Assembly (NCBI GenBank): GCA_964564415.1
Contig: CAZMAV010000023.1
Coordinates: 4,980-68,979 of the forward strand
DNA length: 64,000 bases
DNA from: JALEFZ01 sp964564415
GTDB lineage: Bacteria > Bacteroidota > Bacteroidia > J057
Direction: 5' to 3'
The position numbers and the translations under genes are program-made. Shown here in pieces: positions 8,386 to 18,131 of this stretch (positions are counted from its first letter, which is position 1; each line of letters starts with the position of its first letter). A model generated the notes under the pieces. It had not been told where the DNA came from. It made no database searches and was given only the letters and a program-made list of their open reading frames with translations.

Positions 8386-9141
8386 TCATTGGCCTGATGA
8401 ATCCCTCAGTTTGTCCCTCATCCCTGACCAAAACGCTATCTCAGAACCGGCTTCTGTGCTGGGGTCTTCCAAAAAATCGGACAGTTCTTCGTAAATGCTA
8501 AGTTTCCCCTTTCTCAGGTGGCCAATCTTATGGCCGATACTGATGGCTTCTTTCAGATCGTGGGTTACAAAAATAGCCGTCATTTCAAATTCATCTACGA
8601 TTTTCAGGAACAAGTCCTGCATCTGCCGACGGGTTTCTACATCCAAAGCGCCAAAAGGCTCGTCAAGGAGCATTAATGGGGGGTTGATGATGAGGGCACG
8701 GCCGAAAGATACCCGCTGCTTTTGCCCCCCTGACAACTGATGGGGAAACTTGCTTGCCTGCTCCGAAAGTCCCAGGGACTCCAGGATTCGCCCTGCCTTT
8801 TCTCTGACCACAGCCTCCTTTTCTTTTGTCAATCGAAGGCCAAAGGCTACATTTTCGAAGATATCCAGGTGAGGAAAGAGCAAAGCCTCCTGATACAGAT
8901 ATACAATCTTTCTCTTATTAGCAGCAATGTCGTTCATTCGTTTTCCCTTCCAGAAAATGTCGCCCGAACTCGGCTCTTCCAGGCCTGCAACAATCTTGAG
9001 CAGGGTGGTCTTGCCTGAACCTGACCTCCCGAGTATGCTGAGTACGCTTTGAAGAGGAAGGTCGAAGCTCATTTCGCTTAGCACTTCTTCTTTTCCAAAT
9101 GTTTTCGACAAATTTCGAATTTCCAGCATAATCAGATCCAT
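8386..9141 (-). CDS. ABC importer ATP-binding protein (YnjD-like)
   Basis: 251 residues with all nucleotide-binding motifs: Walker A GRSGSGKT (38-45), Q-loop Q84, signature LSGGQKQR (136-143), Walker B LMLLDE (156-161), D-loop near 166 and H-loop H194. It powers import by the two permeases just upstream. The start may be the ATG at 9129 (MLEIRNLSKTFG), which would remove the 10-nt overlap with the permease gene. The substrate is not determined; the cognate binding protein resembles E. coli YnjB, whose ligand I cannot state with certainty. Confidence 0.92.
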   Translation of the reverse strand: MDLIMLEIRNLSKTFGKEEVLSEMSFDLPLQSVLSILGRSGSGKTTLLKIVAGLEEPSSGDIFWKGKRMNDIAANKRKIVYLYQEALLFPHLDIFENVAFGLRLTKEKEAVVREKAGRILESLGLSEQASKFPHQLSGGQKQRVSFGRALIINPPLMLLDEPFGALDVETRRQMQDLFLKIVDEFEMTAIFVTHDLKEAISIGHKIGHLRKGKLSIYEELSDFLEDPSTEAGSEIAFWSGMRDKLRDSSGQ

Positions 9142-9902
9142 TGGGTAACGATATAGCGACGATTGATCCAGAGCAGAATCAAAGGTGGTAAAAAAAGCAA
9201 GACGCTGCTCTGGGCTGCCAAAAAGATATTGGTCTCAGAAATAAAATGGAATACCTGAAGGGTAAGGGTCTTCACCTTACCTAATCCAATAAGTCGAGTC
9301 AGTCCATACTCGAACCAAGAAATAAGGAAGGTCTGAAAAAATACCACTAAGATGATGCCCTGGGAAAGGGGCAGGGTTACTTTCCAGAAGGCCTGCCAGG
9401 AATTACCCCCCAGGGTCAGGACCAGTTGTTCTTGATTCAGGATGGAAGGACTCCAAAACCCGTCAAAGATGATCAATGAGTAGGGAAAAGCAATCATCAG
9501 TTGGGCCAGTATTACCCCAAAAAGAGTTCCGGAAATATACACCTTGATAAAGAAGAAATGGATACCCGCAGCCAGGATGACAGGAGAAAGTACAAAGGGA
9601 AAGTAGGTAGCCAACAAAAGCCCTCGGCTCCAGCAGTGAAAGTGCATCCATTTGCTTACAAAAAAGCCTACAGCTGTAGAAAAGACAGCAACAAATAGAG
9701 AAATAAAGATGGAGTTGAGGGCGATGGGTAGCAATTCGCCCTGGCTACTCAGCGGGCGCATCCATTGCTGCCAGCCCCATTCCTGAGGAAGAAGAGCAGG
9801 ATAGCGCCAGGTTTGAGTAAAAGACATCGCAATGAGATAGAGGAAGGGAAAAACAATTCCCATAACGATGAGCCACCTGAGTGTTTGCCTGAGTTCTTTC
9901 AT
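9132..9902 (-). CDS. ABC importer permease, second subunit
   Basis: 256 residues with about six hydrophobic segments, the first at 12-28. The coupling-loop region is near QEQLVLTLGGNSWQAFWKVTLP (157-178), which matches the EAA-type motif of binding-protein-dependent permeases. It overlaps the upstream permease by 4 nt and the downstream ATPase by up to 10 nt, so the four transporter genes are translationally coupled. It should form a heterodimeric channel with the product of 9899-10747. Confidence 0.88.
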   Translation of the reverse strand: MKELRQTLRWLIVMGIVFPFLYLIAMSFTQTWRYPALLPQEWGWQQWMRPLSSQGELLPIALNSIFISLFVAVFSTAVGFFVSKWMHFHCWSRGLLLATYFPFVLSPVILAAGIHFFFIKVYISGTLFGVILAQLMIAFPYSLIIFDGFWSPSILNQEQLVLTLGGNSWQAFWKVTLPLSQGIILVVFFQTFLISWFEYGLTRLIGLGKVKTLTLQVFHFISETNIFLAAQSSVLLFLPPLILLWINRRYIVTQWI

Positions 9903-10747
9903 CCTTGCTCACTACTTTTCAGGTTTCTGTTCAAGGCCCAACCTACCAAGAGGAGAACTAGAAGGGCATACATCCACATCATGGTGTAGGCCTCTGGCTT
10001 GTCGAGGAGGTTGAAGCGCTCCATCTTTCGAATAATACTGACAGAGACCATCTGCGGACTAGACTGTCCAAGGAGAAGGGGAATTTCATAGGAGCCTAAG
10101 ACAAATAGAAAGTAAAGGAGCAAGGTTGGAAAACCCTGTTTGAGTAGCAAAGGAATGCTGACTCTTCTCAAAATCTGTCCTTGGTTGGCACCCAGGGAAC
10201 AGGCGATTTGGCTGAGTTCTTCTACCCTTTCATTTTCGTATAGTCCTCTAAAAAATATCCAAAAAAAGGGAATGGCCATGAGGGTATGGGAGAAAATGAT
10301 TCCAAAACCCCAGGGATCCTGGATCAAGACAGGGAAATCTGTAAGATCAGAAATCAAGCCCATCTGGTAAGCCATACGCGAAAAGAATCCCGACCTTCCC
10401 CACCATTGAAAGGATAGGAAGCCTACCACCATCGCGGGCAGGGCCAGGGGCATATACATCCAGTAGGGATTTTTTCGTGTGGATTTCATCAGGGAAAATA
10501 CCAGAAAGAGAGCTATGCTCAGGCTGAGTAAAAGGGTAGTCCCTGCAATGTAAAAGCTGTAGCCCAGGGTCTTGAGAAAGATGCCTTCCATCCAGACCCT
10601 TTCCCAGTGTTTGAGAGAAATCCCTTCCCTCAGGAGACCAATTGCTCCTATGGAATAGAGAAAAGAATAGATCATTCCTCCGGCCAGGGGAAGAACAATC
10701 AGGACCATAAAAAAAGCCCAGTTGATTCCTTTCATCCATTTATTCAT
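9899..10747 (-). CDS. ABC importer permease, first subunit
   Basis: 282 residues, about six transmembrane segments starting at 10-33. The EAA-like coupling loop is visible as ELSQIACSLGANQGQILRRV (178-197). It begins 2 nt after the binding-protein gene and overlaps the second permease by 4 nt. In E. coli YnjBCD a single long permease gene is present; here the membrane part is split over two adjacent genes, a common arrangement in related transporters. Confidence 0.88.
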   Translation of the reverse strand: MNKWMKGINWAFFMVLIVLPLAGGMIYSFLYSIGAIGLLREGISLKHWERVWMEGIFLKTLGYSFYIAGTTLLLSLSIALFLVFSLMKSTRKNPYWMYMPLALPAMVVGFLSFQWWGRSGFFSRMAYQMGLISDLTDFPVLIQDPWGFGIIFSHTLMAIPFFWIFFRGLYENERVEELSQIACSLGANQGQILRRVSIPLLLKQGFPTLLLYFLFVLGSYEIPLLLGQSSPQMVSVSIIRKMERFNLLDKPEAYTMMWMYALLVLLLVGWALNRNLKSSEQG

Positions 10748-10749
10748 TC

Positions 10750-11916
10750 TTATCTCCCTTCTATGACCTTGGTTTGGAATTCCTCATAAAGCCTGAGCAT
10801 GTACTCAGGGGCAGGTTCCATAAGGGCTTTTTGGGCCATTTTATCCCTGGGAGGGGCATAATCCCTTTCTGGAATATTATTGAATTTTTTCTGCCACTCC
10901 GGGGAAAGTTTGTCTACCGCCAGCACCGTACCATCTCCCCAGACCTTAGGATTGAGTTTTTTCAGTTGGGCTTCAGGAGACAGCATAAAGTCTATGACCT
11001 TCATGGCCAGATCCTTATGTGGAGAATTTGAGGGTATCCCTAGGTAATGGCTATTCTTTATGGTACCGATGTCCCAGACATAGGCCCTTGAAGTTTTGAG
11101 GAATATGCCTTCCTCGACCTTGTTTTCTACCTCATTATCATTCATGCTCATGGTAAATGACAATTCTCCGCTGGCAAAAAGCCTGTGCATGGCCGCCAGT
11201 CCCTCCGGAAAGGTCTTGCCTTCCCTCCAGAAATATGGTTGGACTGAAGAAAGATAGGTCCAGAGGCTGTCTGATGCGCGTTGGTAAAGTTCTTCATCAA
11301 AGGAGCCGGAAATGGCTTCCTGCCCTCCTGCAAAATGAATCAAAAGTAATTTGAGAAAAGAAATTCCCGTGAAGTCATTGGACAGGGTAAATCGCCCTGG
11401 GTGGGCCATCAGCCACGACCGCAGTTCGGCGGGATTCATGGGAGGCTGTTCTACTTTTTCAGTATTGTAGATAAGGGCCATCTGAACCGAACCCCAGGGT
11501 GCCTCATACCCATCGATTTCCTGCTGGAAGTCATACTTGATGAAGGGGTTTTCCAGGTCCAGGTACCTGGCATGGGAAAGGGAATCTAAAAAGGGCCCGT
11601 GAAGTCCATCAATTTGCCTCAGTTGATAGAAGGTTTCTCCATTGATCCAAAGCAAGTCCAGTTCGCTCTTCTCCTTTCCAGCTTCTTTCTCCGTCATGAG
11701 GGTGGATACAATGACCCTGCCTTGCCCATTGATCAGATTGAGGTTGATGCCGTGGCGCTCCTTAACCTGAGGCTTGATATAATGTTGCATGTAATCATTG
11801 ATCAGGGGATCTCCCTGCCACATCATCATATCTACGGTCCGCTCTTCTTTTCCGCCCTGACAAGCAATCATAAATAGCAGAGGTAAGAGCAAAAGAGGGT
11901 ATAGGAATAATTTCAT
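10750..11916 (-). CDS. ABC transporter substrate-binding lipoprotein (YnjB-like)
   Basis: 388 residues, close to the length of E. coli YnjB. The signal peptide ends in FMIACQGG (lipidated Cys at 19). The mature protein carries stretches resembling YnjB in order: the MWQGDPLINDYMQ start, the DLLWINGETFYQL stretch, DGYEAPWGSVQ, the WREGKTFPEG motif and LSPEAQLKKLNPKVWGDGTVL. This suggests an extracytoplasmic ligand-binding protein of the type that also includes thiamine and iron receptors. It is the first gene of a four-gene import operon. The ligand is unknown. Confidence 0.85.
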   Translation of the reverse strand: MKLFLYPLLLLPLLFMIACQGGKEERTVDMMMWQGDPLINDYMQHYIKPQVKERHGINLNLINGQGRVIVSTLMTEKEAGKEKSELDLLWINGETFYQLRQIDGLHGPFLDSLSHARYLDLENPFIKYDFQQEIDGYEAPWGSVQMALIYNTEKVEQPPMNPAELRSWLMAHPGRFTLSNDFTGISFLKLLLIHFAGGQEAISGSFDEELYQRASDSLWTYLSSVQPYFWREGKTFPEGLAAMHRLFASGELSFTMSMNDNEVENKVEEGIFLKTSRAYVWDIGTIKNSHYLGIPSNSPHKDLAMKVIDFMLSPEAQLKKLNPKVWGDGTVLAVDKLSPEWQKKFNNIPERDYAPPRDKMAQKALMEPAPEYMLRLYEEFQTKVIEGR

Positions 11917-12042
11917 TGTATCGATTTTCTACTGAGGAATATGGATTCCGAATATTAGTCAAAATGCTGATTCAAGGCAAAGAAAGGTCGACAGGGCCAG
12001 TCATATTGAGAAGAATTCTCAGAGGCCCTATCGGTATAAGTA

Positions 12043-15000
12043 TTAAAAATAATAATTCAGGCTGAATTGAAACTGACGGGGAGGAGCTACATTCCTGATG
12101 GTAAAATCATCGGAAGGAGGTCCGGTCTGTATCTGATTAGACTGAGTTGCATTGTTGCTGTAGCCAGTAAAATTGGCCGTGTTGAATAGGTTAAAAATAT
12201 CGGCCCTTACACGGAGTCGCCGATCAAGGCCTAGTTCGAACAGGTACTGAAGGCCCAGATCTACGGTATAGGCCCAGGGTAATCTTCCGCTGTTGCGAGA
12301 CTCACCGGGATACCTATCGCTATTGCCTACATAAGCATCTCCAAAGGAACGACCATCTCCATTGAGGTCGGTGGTAGGAGTGATATCAAAAGAAGCGAAA
12401 TCTACCTCCTCAAGGTTGGGGATATAGTTGATAGGCTGTCCGGACTGAAACAAGGTGGCCATTGATAGAGCAAATCCTTTGTAGGGGTAAAAGTTGAATA
12501 TTCCATTGACCACGTGGGTACGGTCATTAATGGAGGGTCCCCATTCTTTGTCAAAGTTATTGCCGTCCATGGCCCTGAAATTGATATCCTCTGTATCATT
12601 TTCCAGGCGTGAAAGGGTATAGATCAGTCGGAAATCGTATTTATCTTCCCCCCTATCCTTCTGGAAATTAAAGCTGGCAGCGTAATACCTGGATTCTCCT
12701 CCGGACTCAGTAATGATGACATTCCTGGATACTCCTGTGAGGGTATCACCGTCGATGACAGCGGCATTGTTCGCAATCGGAATGAAGCGACTTGCATCCG
12801 CATCAGCCTGTGAGCGTGGAACCACATTGTTGGGGTCATTGATCGGATAGGGAGCTGCAGGATTCAGGTTACGGATACGGAAGAGGTTGGAGGAGCGGTT
12901 GTGCATCAGGTCAACATAAAAAAGAATGTTTTTGCCAAACTGCTTTTGAAATCCAAGGGTATACTGCTGGGTTACAGGATTGTCATATCCAAATGGACTT
13001 AGGATTCTTCGGTCTCCACTAAATACTCCTTCTCTTCTTTCTTGGAGGGAGGCAGCCGTAGGGCCATTCAGGTAGTCTATGGAATCGGCAATACTAAATC
13101 CGGCACTCAGGTTGCCTTCAAAGACAGCCTCATCAATATCGGTATCCTGGGGCAGTCTACCCAGATCGATCAATTCTTGGATTTGCCTCCGATAATCGTC
13201 TGAGGTAGTATTTTGCTGAAGGGCATCGCTGTAAATGGCGTAGATGATTTTGTCGTAAAATATTCCGGCTCCACCCCTGATGCTGGCCCTGTTGGGCAGC
13301 TGATAGTTAAAACTTACCCTGGGAGCAATGTTGTTCAGGTCGCCCTGATCGGCAGCTCCCCTCGACAGGTTGTCGTAATCATATCGAAGTCCAATGTTGA
13401 CATTGAGGCGGCTGCTGATGGACCATTGATCCTCAGCATACAGGCTGAATATATTTTGACGGACTCCATATGAGTTTGGCCTTAGCTCTACGCTGTAGTC
13501 GGTGACGACAGGATTGAAAGCAGACAGGTCTTCTACCCCCAATCCGGAGTCTACTCCTTGATTCCTAAGGCTTTCGATTTGTGCTCCATTAAGGCTTAGG
13601 GTGTAGCTTCCATTGGGATTACCCCCACCAAAGAGAGAATGCCCGGAGCTGATCAACTCTATCCCTGCCTTGAAGGTGTGATTGCCCTGGTAAAAAGTGA
13701 ACTTCTGCTGGATTTGATGGGTATTTTCCCTTGAATCAAAAACAAAACCGGGATGCCCCAGCACCGCAATGGTATTCCCGCTCACCTGTGAGTTTACGGT
13801 TACCTGAGGATCGTCAGGGTTGTTTGGGCGACTGTAGTTCCAACGAAAGCGTGAGAACTGATAATTGGTTTCAGAGGTGGAGTTGGCTCCTGCATAGGTA
13901 GTTTTGGCAGCAATGAGAAGAGAATTCCTGTCCTGACTGTTTCCTGCCGAGGGAAAGGTTACGCCTCCTGTCAGGCCTCCGCCTTGGCGGTCTACATTGA
14001 CCAGTCCTCCATTGACCCTGAGGGAGGTACGGAGATTGGGAGTCCATACTTGGTCTATTTTAGCAGAAAGCAAGGTAAAGCTGTTGGTTCCTCTGACAGT
14101 TTCGTTTATTCCCAGTTCGGGAACCCTCAGCAAATTGTCTTTGATATCGATGGTCTGCTCTGCATTTATATAGTAGAAGGTTTTGTCCTTGACCAGGGCA
14201 CCTCCTAGAGAAAAACCTCCCTGGTACCTTTGGAAGCCATTCTGGACCTGATTTCCGGTCAGGTCCCGCTGTGGCAAATCAAAGGTATCCCCCTCTGCCA
14301 CAATGGTCCCGTCGATCGCCGGTCCGGGGCGGGTGACAAAAAATACTTCTCCGCTGGTGGTATTGCTTCCTGAGCGGGAGGTAAGGTTGATGACACCATT
14401 GGCAGTATTGCCAAATTCTACAGAGAAATTATTGGTAAGCACTGTTACATCTTGGGTAAAGCCCACCGGCATGGAAAATTTCTGACCTCCCAAGAATCGC
14501 TCATTATTGTCCATCCCATCTATCATGTAGTTGGTGTACAAAGCGTTGGCACCATTAATGGCTACATTTGGAGCTTCAGGGTAGAATCCGGTAGCCTGGG
14601 TTACATTGGGTAGCCTGAAAAGCAGGCGGGTTATGTCTCTTCCCTCTGTAGGCAGGATTTCGATTTCTTTTTTCTTGAAACTGGAAGAGACTTCTGCATT
14701 TACGGCATTGATCTGAGTGGCGGTATTGGCACCAATGATGACCTCATCGAGTTCAAAAGAAGCCTTTTCCAACAAGGCGATAGAGGCAGAGGCGGGCTGA
14801 TTGGCACGAAGAACAATGCTCCCTGCAATTCCTTCATAGTAGGTATCATTTTCTTCGATGATGGCTCGATATTCACCAGCCACAGGAAGTGCTCTGAAAA
14901 GCACCAATCCATTGAGGTTAGTATTGGCCTCCCAATCAATGCCCAGTTCGTCATTGATTAACCTTACTGGAATGTCTGGAAGTCCTTTTCCAGTGTTGGC

Positions 15001-15084
15001 ATCAGATACACTGATCCGTAAATCGACCTGAGCCTTCATGACAAATGGAAGGCAGATCCATAGCAATAGGATAATTCGTTTCAT
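12043..15084 (-). CDS. TonB-dependent outer-membrane receptor with carboxypeptidase-regulatory-like N-terminus
   Basis: 1013 residues from the preferred ATG at 15084, which gives a clean signal peptide (RIILLLWICLPFVMKAQ). A longer frame opens at 15114 but adds ten residues that spoil the signal. After the signal comes a CarboxypepD_reg beta-sandwich (about 20-105), a plug domain (about 115-235, with GRDITRLLFRLPNVTQATG and MIDGMDNNERFLGG) and a large beta-barrel ending in aromatic FSLNYYF. Such receptors import large ligands across the outer membrane using TonB energy. No SusD partner or binding lipoprotein is adjacent, which argues against a classic SusCD glycan system. The ligand is unknown. 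Confidence 0.88.
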   Translation of the reverse strand: MKRIILLLWICLPFVMKAQVDLRISVSDANTGKGLPDIPVRLINDELGIDWEANTNLNGLVLFRALPVAGEYRAIIEENDTYYEGIAGSIVLRANQPASASIALLEKASFELDEVIIGANTATQINAVNAEVSSSFKKKEIEILPTEGRDITRLLFRLPNVTQATGFYPEAPNVAINGANALYTNYMIDGMDNNERFLGGQKFSMPVGFTQDVTVLTNNFSVEFGNTANGVINLTSRSGSNTTSGEVFFVTRPGPAIDGTIVAEGDTFDLPQRDLTGNQVQNGFQRYQGGFSLGGALVKDKTFYYINAEQTIDIKDNLLRVPELGINETVRGTNSFTLLSAKIDQVWTPNLRTSLRVNGGLVNVDRQGGGLTGGVTFPSAGNSQDRNSLLIAAKTTYAGANSTSETNYQFSRFRWNYSRPNNPDDPQVTVNSQVSGNTIAVLGHPGFVFDSRENTHQIQQKFTFYQGNHTFKAGIELISSGHSLFGGGNPNGSYTLSLNGAQIESLRNQGVDSGLGVEDLSAFNPVVTDYSVELRPNSYGVRQNIFSLYAEDQWSISSRLNVNIGLRYDYDNLSRGAADQGDLNNIAPRVSFNYQLPNRASIRGGAGIFYDKIIYAIYSDALQQNTTSDDYRRQIQELIDLGRLPQDTDIDEAVFEGNLSAGFSIADSIDYLNGPTAASLQERREGVFSGDRRILSPFGYDNPVTQQYTLGFQKQFGKNILFYVDLMHNRSSNLFRIRNLNPAAPYPINDPNNVVPRSQADADASRFIPIANNAAVIDGDTLTGVSRNVIITESGGESRYYAASFNFQKDRGEDKYDFRLIYTLSRLENDTEDINFRAMDGNNFDKEWGPSINDRTHVVNGIFNFYPYKGFALSMATLFQSGQPINYIPNLEEVDFASFDITPTTDLNGDGRSFGDAYVGNSDRYPGESRNSGRLPWAYTVDLGLQYLFELGLDRRLRVRADIFNLFNTANFTGYSNNATQSNQIQTGPPSDDFTIRNVAPPRQFQFSLNYYF

Positions 15085-15344
15085 GTGATTTGGATTGAAA
15101 TAAAAACAAGACATAGCCCACAGGGAATCCCCATGGAAAACAGGCTACTTACGATAAGTGAATAAAAATGGGTTTTAAGAAGGTGAGCAAATTGAATTCG
15201 GGATTCTTTGGAGACAATTTTTTCTGAAGCCAAGGAATTGAACGTAGATTTGGTGGTTCTAAATCGATCCCGATTCATTGAGAAATGACGCAGGATTCGG
15301 GAAAAAGTGGCACAGAGAACTCCGAAATGAAATTGCGAGACTAC

Positions 15345-16043
15345 TTAATCCCTGGAGGGTGGAGCCCTTAGCGGTGATGCCAGGACCAGATGGTGTGAAG
15401 AGAATATATTCGGGAAATAAGAAGAAGATTCATCCTCTTCTTTGATTCGACCTGCAAAAGAAGAGAGGCAGGTGCCTAGCTTTCCACTCCTGAAAAAACT
15501 TATACTGTCAGAGACACTGTCAAGGTCTCTTTTCTTTTGAAGAAGGGCAAGGCTGGGTGAATGATCTCCAGCGTATTGTCTGAGTTGGGTAAACACCGAA
15601 GAACTTTCCCACCGGATATCCCTTAGAACGGTTTCTTCGAAATGCTCGCGGGAGATCCCGATGAGGTAGACCCCTCCATCCAGAGAAGGGCCAAGGACCA
15701 TTTTGTTTTCAGAAAGGGCAACTTGGCTTTTTTCCAGATCCTGGAGAGACAAATCCGGGGTGTCGTTGCCGATAGCGATGATGCTGTCATAGCCCTTGTC
15801 GAAGGTATCCTGGAGGGCATGAACAAACCGTTCACCAAAGCTCTCCCCTCTTTGCTCAGAGGAGCCGACCAGGTGTACATCAAGTCCGGTTTTTTGGCAG
15901 AGGCTTAGGCTCCTTTTTGTCAGGGCCTGGCTAAAAGCGGCATTGTGGGAGAAAGAAGCTCCAAGCATATCCTTGTGCAAGACTTCCTCTTCAGGATTCC
16001 TGGCAAAAATGAGGATGGCGATATGTTTGGATATGGCTTTCAG
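15345..16043 (-). CDS. DUF2064 / TIGR04282-type glycosyltransferase-like protein
   Basis: The coding frame runs to about 16043 on the reverse strand, where a CTG follows a GAGGAA Shine-Dalgarno-like run; an in-frame stop lies just beyond. This start gives 232 residues and restores the expected first strand (AILIFARNPE). Other starts are a TTG at 15980 or an ATG at 15968, which would cut that strand off. Visible family features are IAIGNDTPDLS, VALSENKMVLGPSLDGGVYLIG and the following FxxIRW-like stretch. The family has a nucleotide-sugar-transferase fold and unclear function. The usual PxPGxxKTRL motif after FARNPE is not conserved here, so the enzyme may be altered. Confidence 0.75.
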   Translation of the reverse strand: MKAISKHIAILIFARNPEEEVLHKDMLGASFSHNAAFSQALTKRSLSLCQKTGLDVHLVGSSEQRGESFGERFVHALQDTFDKGYDSIIAIGNDTPDLSLQDLEKSQVALSENKMVLGPSLDGGVYLIGISREHFEETVLRDIRWESSSVFTQLRQYAGDHSPSLALLQKKRDLDSVSDSISFFRSGKLGTCLSSFAGRIKEEDESSSYFPNIFSSHHLVLASPLRAPPSRD

Positions 16044-16150
16044 TTCGCTGAGATTTCCTCAAATGTAGGTAAGGAATGTCAAACTTCTCTGTCCTCATGC
16101 CGACAAGAATTGGTTTTGATTCATCCTCAATCAATTGGGATTCACATTGT

Positions 16151-17851
16151 CTATTGCCCGATCAACTCTTCTGCATTCTGACGGGCAGAGGCTGTAGGTT
16201 GGTCCCCGCTGATCATTTGGGCAATAATGCTCACCCTTTCTTCATGGGTCAAAGCCTCGACAAAGGAAAACGTTTGATCTCCCTCGACGCGTTTTCTAAT
16301 CTGAAAGTGCTGATGTCCCCGGGCAGCAATTTGAGGAAGGTGGGTAATGGAAAGAATCTGAAAGACGGAGGCCAATTGCTTCATGACTGCCCCTACCTTA
16401 TTGGCTATTTCACCACTGATCCCTGTATCGATCTCATCAAAAATCATGACGGGAAAAGAAGATCGCTCCGCTAAAGCGGCCTTGATGGCGAGCATAACCC
16501 TGGAAATTTCACCTCCCGAGGCGATCTGGGAAAGCGGCCCGGAAGGAATGCCTGGATTCGTCTGAATGGCAAAATATACCTTGTTGATGCCACTAGAGAT
16601 GGGCTTTATAAAATCCCCTTCGACCTCTAATTTACCTTGAGGATGAAGGGCTCGCTCGATACAGACTTCAAACCGGGCCTTCTGAAACCCTACCTGAGAA
16701 AGCAATTGGTCTACCATGCTCTCAAGCACCGGTTTGGCGGCCATCCTGACCTCTTCCAGCCTGAGACCCATATTGATGAGCCTTCGGTTTTCCTCTTCTA
16801 ATTGTCGGGTAAATTCCTGAATCTTCTCATCTAAAGAGTCGTACTCTGTGAGTTTTGACTGAACTTCTTCGTAAAGCCTGACGAGCTCCTCCCCATTTTG
16901 TACCTGATACTTGAGCTTGAGGGTATGATAAAGTCCCAGCCTTTCTTCTATGAAGGCCAGACGCTGAGGGTCAGATTCTATGGTTTCCAACATATCCTGA
17001 AAGCCAAAGGCTGTATCCTTGACCTTTTCCAGCACCTCTGTCATTTCACTCACCGAGGTGGTAAGTTGGGCACTGACATTGGATATCTTTCTTAGGGAGT
17101 TGACCAATTCACTAAGGTCGCTGTAAATGGAAACATCCTGTTGATAGAGCTTTTCCACTGCCAGTCCCAGGGTCTCTCGTATTTCTTCTGAATTTTGAAG
17201 CAAATTGAGTTCTTGCTCCAGTTCGTCTTCCTCTCCTCCTTTCAGATCTGCCTCCCCCAATTCCTTGGCCTGGTAATTCAGGTACTCCAGCTGCTGTTTG
17301 GCATTTTTATCCTGTTCCTGTAAGGTCTCAATTGTGTTATTGAGGTCTCTGACTCTTTTGAGCTGTCGCTGAAATTGTTCCAATAGATCCTGGCTCCCAG
17401 CATAATTATCCAGCAGTTCCAGTTGCTTGTCGTTGGACATCAGCACCTGATTGTCGTGCTGTCCATGGAGGTCCAGAAGAAGGGCACTCACCTCTCTGAG
17501 TACCTGTAGAGAAACGGGGGTATCATTGATAAAGGCCCTTGATTTGCCATTGGGGCGAATTTCCCTGCGAAGAAGAATTTCCGGACCCTCCATGTCAAAG
17601 TCTTCGAAGGCCTGCAGTTGCTTGAAAATAACTTCCCCAAGATTTCCGAAGGTAGCTTCGACAATGCACTTTTCGTCGTAAAGGAATATAAAGGAAGTAT
17701 CGGCGCGCCTGCCCATGATCAATCCGAGGGCTCCAATCAGGAGGGATTTTCCGGCACCAGTTTCGCCGGTGAGAATGTTGAGCCCCTGCTGGAAATCAAT
17801 CTTTGTCTCTTTGAAAAGGGCGTAATTCTTAATGTAGAGTATTTTGAGCAT
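16151..17851 (-). CDS. recN: DNA repair protein RecN
   Basis: 566 residues, usual for RecN, an SMC-like ATPase acting in double-strand break repair. Seen: Walker A GETGAGKS (29-36), LHGQHDNQVLM (131-141), a long central coiled coil (about 155-380), the ABC signature region ASGGEISRVMLAIKAAL, Walker B MIFDEIDTGISG and the H-loop LSITHLPQIAA. All motifs are intact. A TACCTTTG -7 element lies about 54 nt upstream. It is divergent from lpdA across a 388-bp gap that holds a long inverted repeat. Confidence 0.96.
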   Translation of the reverse strand: MLKILYIKNYALFKETKIDFQQGLNILTGETGAGKSLLIGALGLIMGRRADTSFIFLYDEKCIVEATFGNLGEVIFKQLQAFEDFDMEGPEILLRREIRPNGKSRAFINDTPVSLQVLREVSALLLDLHGQHDNQVLMSNDKQLELLDNYAGSQDLLEQFQRQLKRVRDLNNTIETLQEQDKNAKQQLEYLNYQAKELGEADLKGGEEDELEQELNLLQNSEEIRETLGLAVEKLYQQDVSIYSDLSELVNSLRKISNVSAQLTTSVSEMTEVLEKVKDTAFGFQDMLETIESDPQRLAFIEERLGLYHTLKLKYQVQNGEELVRLYEEVQSKLTEYDSLDEKIQEFTRQLEEENRRLINMGLRLEEVRMAAKPVLESMVDQLLSQVGFQKARFEVCIERALHPQGKLEVEGDFIKPISSGINKVYFAIQTNPGIPSGPLSQIASGGEISRVMLAIKAALAERSSFPVMIFDEIDTGISGEIANKVGAVMKQLASVFQILSITHLPQIAARGHQHFQIRKRVEGDQTFSFVEALTHEERVSIIAQMISGDQPTASARQNAEELIGQ

Positions 17852-17904
17852 ATCCTTTAGGGTATGAGGAAAATGAAGCTGTTGAGCACCCCATCCTAAC
17901 TTCG

Positions 17905-17912
17905 CAAAGGTA
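17905..17912 (-). promoter_or_regulatory. Bacteroidota -7 promoter element for recN
   Basis: On the reverse strand TACCTTTG matches TAnnTTTG exactly. A TTG (reverse complement of CAA at 17937-17939) lies 24 nt upstream, slightly further than the usual 17-23 nt. The element is 53 nt from the recN ATG. Confidence 0.45.
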
Positions 17913-17993
17913 GCATAAAAATTATATTCTCATATGCAATAAGCCAAAAATAATGGCACATTTTTAATTTTATCAAATATTTTTAGTCATTAA

Positions 17994-18060
17994 TGATTAT
18001 CACGAATGACTGGCTAAAGTGTGGTTGATTGTATCATAAAAAAATGATTCGTGATAATCA
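17994..18060. repeat. 67-bp element bounded by 14-bp inverted repeats in the recN/lpdA intergenic region
   Basis: TGATTATCACGAAT (17994-18007) and its exact reverse complement ATTCGTGATAATCA (18047-18060) enclose 39 nt. The right arm with its preceding A-run is nearly identical to a copy at 26337-26360 on the other strand, and the core TTCGTGATNATCA also occurs at 21507-21519. It may be a binding site pair for a regulator or a short non-autonomous repeat. It lies between divergent recN and lpdA. Confidence 0.6.
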
Positions 18061-18123
18061 CTATTGTTTTTCATGGGACCTCAATCCCTTGACAGAATAG
18101 GCTGTAAAGTCAATGGTATTCCT

Positions 18124-18131
18124 TATCTTTG
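18124..18131 (+). promoter_or_regulatory. Bacteroidota -7 promoter element candidate for lpdA
   Basis: TATCTTTG matches TAnnTTTG exactly and lies 108 nt before the lpdA ATG at 18240. No TTG is at the usual -33 distance. If used, it leaves a leader of about 100 nt that contains a purine-rich AAAGGAGG run. Confidence 0.35.

Noticed and set aside
12043..15084. SusC-type glycan importer
   Set aside because: No SusD-like gene follows or precedes, and no polysaccharide enzymes are adjacent; the general TonB-dependent receptor call is safer.
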